Positions 40,816-64,000 of a DNA stretch of 64,000 bases are shown here, in pieces. The DNA comes from Liolophura sinensis (taxonomy: Eukaryota > Mollusca > Polyplacophora > Chitonida > Chitonidae): NCBI RefSeq assembly GCF_032854445.1, contig NC_088295.1:65639249-65703248 (forward strand), read 5' to 3'. Each line of letters opens with the position of its first letter. Position 1 is the first letter of the stretch. The notes beneath the pieces were generated by a model. That model saw only the letters and a list, made by a program, of their open reading frames with translations, made no database searches and was not told where the DNA came from. The position numbers were made by a program, and so were the translations under genes.

Positions 40816-42686
40816 ACAGAGCCTTGAAGGGTAAGACAAATATAGTACAATAACATGTACATACACACTGCACTGTGCAAATCAACCCAGGTGTGGGCTC
40901 ATCTCTCATCTGACGGCCTGGCAAAACTGTACCAGGTAGTTGAAGAACTAGTGAAACATAACACCTTTTGCACTCCACAATTACATGTTGAACCAAAATC
41001 TTTTAAGTATTCATCTAAAGCGTGGATAATAGTTTCAAAGTGAAAACTTTATCAGTAGTAAGCAGACAGTCTGATAGTCTGACAGGCCTCTGCGTGTAAT
41101 TATGTGCTAAGCCAGTGATGCAGAACTCTTCTTCACAAAAACTATTCAGGGTGAAAAGTGTACAGTGGGGACTAAACACGCATCATACTTCATAGCCAAC
41201 CACACAGCAGTATGATGTATGCAGTATGCATGTACAGGTAGGCCTAGTAAAATCTAGCATCACCACCAATCATCAGCACACTTGACTACTTCAGGCAGAA
41301 ACAAACACAACCTTGAATAAGATTTTAACATGAATGATGAAAAATATAGATTTTTAAACAAGAATTTTTTTCTGGAAGAGCAATCAGAATGTGCCTATTG
41401 TTTCATATTGCCCTGTAGTGATTTAAACTTTAGAAATCGGCAAAAATCAGCATATCACCCATTTAGCTCCATGTTGTATTTATCACCTCCTTGTCCTTTC
41501 GAGGAACCCAGACACTCAAAGCTGTGAATATTTATGTGATGGATACTGCAGAAGAAAGCTCAGGATAATTTATCAGCTTTCTGGGTTTTCAATTTGTGCC
41601 AACAACAACATACAACTGGTGTGGGCATCCACGCAATGTGCGTTTCACAATGTTTAAATCATAAACTGTTAGGTTAGCCTTAAATGACTAAATTTGTGTT
41701 TTAATGTTTTGATGAGTGCTTATCAAGTAAAAAAAGAAAATGTAGTCACCCAGGGCTACGATATTCAATTTGTAGGATACTGGTATATAACATATAGGCT
41801 TGCTGTTTCTGAGTGCCTGTGCTCAAGCTTACACTATAAACAGTATTTGAGTACCTGTGCTCTAACTGGAACTATATAGCGAGCATTTGAGTGCATGTGC
41901 TCTAACTGGCACTATAGGGGCCTATCTCTATAACTTATGAGCATGTGACACCAACTAAGAATCTACAAGTGTTTTCAGATCAGTTCAGGATCTCTCATAT
42001 TTCTGCATAATATTTCATATGGGCAGTGGAATGAGTTCCAAATCTGGGAGGGGAGAGGGAGCTATGTCTCACTCAGTCTGAAATTGGGTGAGGGGTAATG
42101 CTGGGGTTTGCCCAAAACCTGATGCTTTTGAAGAAAGTTGGTGGGGGGGGGGGCTGATTTCCAAACTCTTCACTTTCTCCCCCAACCTTTCAACCCTGCG
42201 ACCTTTATGCAAACCTGCCCCTATACAACCCTACCCCCAACCCCACCCAGCCCCCAACCCCAACCGATGAACCGGACCAGGAAAAAGGCCATAGAAAAGA
42301 TTTTGGGAGGGGTCTTCTTGATTGTTCAATGAAACTACTGCGTGCCACGGTGGTTATACAGTCTTAGATCACCCACCAAATTGGGGTAGGCCTACAGGTA
42401 CTGAAGTTGATGAAGGTTCCTGAGTAAAGTGAACACGTAAATAAGAAATCTTGGTACAGGGAACAGCTGACTTGCTTGATCACTGCCTACACCGCACTGG
42501 CATCAGGACTGCACCATCATACAAGGATTGGGTTCACTCCTGATTTAAACGATCTGTCCCTTCATTTTCAACCAGTTAGCATGGCACCTTGACAGGGTAT
42601 TTTAATGCAACTTCCCAACATCTCTACCTTAAGCGAACACCAATCGCAGTGGAGATTAGATAGAGTAAAATAATCTCAGTGCTTAC

Positions 42687-42850
42687 CTGCTGTCACCGCG
42701 TGCTGTCCGCTGCCCAACCCTTCGCTAGCACTAGCAACAACACCGCAGTCCACGCGTTAAGCCTTGCATTTGTATTCAGTCGCCAGTCCACATCGCGCAT
42801 GCGCTCAGGTGTAACATCTGGCGAGAACACGTTCACATCTGAGATTTATC
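42687..42850 (-). other. GFUS: Probable GFUS 5'-UTR exon and transcription start region
   Basis: A consensus donor on the minus strand (GACAGCAG/GTAAGCACT) ends an exon at 42,687, in a locally GC-richer stretch containing GCGTGGACTGCGGTG and GGGCAGCGGACAGCACGCGG. Exon 2 begins with an acceptor just before the start codon, so an upstream non-coding exon is required. The 5' limit given is a guess. Confidence 0.6.
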
Positions 42851-42859
42851 TGTACTGTT

Positions 42860-44014
42860 CATCTTGAATATGTTCCACTTGTATTTAATTACAATTGACC
42901 AAAACACTGAGAAAATATATGTATGATGTAGGCCTTTGTTTTAACCCATGGCTTAGGCCACCCAAATTAACTGGATCGCGCAAAACCAGGGGCCGGAGAG
43001 AGAATCTGAGAGATTTCGATGTGTTTCGAATGCAGAGTTGGCCAACGTGTACACATTCGTTTTCACATTAAAAAAAAAAACCCAAAACAACTCAAATTCA
43101 GCTTAGGTGGGGCTGAAAACAGCCTGTCCCTGAATATATAGTATTTGCTGTCATGGGTTCCAGAGTTACAAACAGTACAAGTAAAACTGTGACATCTGTC
43201 TTGTCCACCAGACAGAAGTGGCTACTGCTGCCAGCGCGGTACGATTCAGGAGAGGTAATTTTGTAACACGCCATCTTCCACCGGGAACAACACGGTATGG
43301 TTCACATAACAGGTCTAAATAGGCCTATATACTATTTAGTAAATTGATACGAAATTGAAATATTGGTCTGTATTGGCTACAGCAAATATCTGTGGAATGA
43401 ATGTTAATAGCTAGGTAAGAAATATAGTCTAAAATATTTTTTTCGTCGACTTGAGCGGAATATTTTTGCCTCGTGAAAGGGAGGGGGGGGGGGGGCGTCC
43501 GCACCCCTACTTCCCAGCCTACGCCGCTGATAATTGAAATGCCCAAACCACTTTCATAAGCTTTTCCGTCATTATCGCTGTCGAACAGTGAGTTCATGGT
43601 TTACGGAGAAAAATTCTTCGGTTTGACTTAATGACAATATTTTAAAGGTTCGGTACGAAAGTGTTCCCCAAATGCACTAAAGTTGTACAAAACAGTGAAA
43701 CTTTCGTTGCAAAAATTGCCTCTGTTACATTTAGGTTCTAAAGATACAGGCGTAATTTAATTTCAAGGGAGGTAACTATCCCTACTTTCGCTTTCAAGCG
43801 AAGTCATCAGAGTTCCGTCCCCTGGTTGTTGTTGTCTCACGTGACGCAAAAAGAAGCCAGCTTTGAGAAAAGCTCGACGAACTTTGTTCTTGATATGACT
43901 GAATTGAGAGGATCTGAAGACAGGGGTGTGTGACACGACTTGGTATGAGTGACACAAACTTGGACTCGTCCAGTAGATTCCCAAGTTTAGTGACCAAGGG
44001 AAGGCAGGCCGCAA
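42860..44014. promoter_or_regulatory. Intergenic region between divergent GFUS and TPCN2
   Basis: About 1.3 kb separate the probable GFUS UTR exon from the TPCN2 start codon. It has a G16-like homopolymer at 43,480-43,496 and a moderately GC-richer 43,790-44,010 that is probably TPCN2 5'-UTR. No TATA box or defined motif could be fixed. Confidence 0.45.
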
Positions 44015-63770
<19,756 letters not shown>

Positions 63771-64000
63771 GTGAGTGAAAACATTCGGCATATGTATTTT
63801 GAAGGGAACAATTTTAATGGCAAACTAACTGGTGAAAGACAAGATTGGTTGATGGGTGGAAACAATAGTTTTGTTGAAATAATAGTTTTGTTGAAATTTG
63901 ACTGTTTTGAGGCAACAGTTACCTATGTCTGTAACTGGCATGTGTATTCACATCATTAATATATTGCTAGAATAGTTTTTAAAACAAGCACAAATTTGCA

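Overview
This is eukaryotic (animal) nuclear DNA: AT-rich, intron-dense, with GT-AG split genes and many interspersed and tandem repeats. The protein matches and the tRNA-derived SINE family (seen in whole or part at more than ten sites) suggest a lophotrochozoan, most likely a mollusc. The species cannot be named from the sequence. No bacterial features, CRISPR, rRNA or long transposon ORFs were seen.

Three genes are supported. (1) About 16.9-18.1 kb, minus strand: two adjoining exons of a GM2-activator-like (ML/GM2A) lipid-transfer protein; its first and last exons were not found. (2) 23.2-42.7 kb, minus strand: a complete GDP-L-fucose synthase gene (GFUS/TSTA3 type). Nine coding exons join in phase to 320 codons, with a probable 5'-UTR exon ending at 42,687. 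(3) 44.0 kb to the window edge, plus strand: the first 14 exons (500 codons, all in phase) of a two-pore channel 2 gene (TPCN2 type), covering the N-terminus, domain I and the start of the inter-domain linker. Domain II lies beyond the window. GFUS and TPCN2 are head to head, about 1.3 kb apart, and could share a promoter region.

The first 16 kb is mostly repeats and sequence with no recognisable gene. It holds an 18-bp minisatellite split by a SINE fragment, a chimeric repeat, a 32-bp minisatellite, SINE pieces and a few coding-like stretches I cannot identify.

The introns of the two complete or near-complete genes are very rich in tandem repeats: 30-bp, 44-bp, 21-bp and 99-bp arrays in or beside GFUS, and in TPCN2 a 6.2-kb array of 23-bp units, a mosaic 237/137-bp array and a 32-bp array. 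The last one starts by duplicating the end of exon 12 together with its 5' splice site. GFUS also carries a decayed partial copy of its own exon 9 and, in intron 3, a degenerate THAP-domain remnant. TPCN2 carries four copies of one MITE-like family in four introns and a strong hairpin in intron 1. The three genes have separate roles (glycolipid transfer in lysosomes, GDP-fucose supply in the cytosol, lysosomal cation channel); nothing shows that they act as one system.
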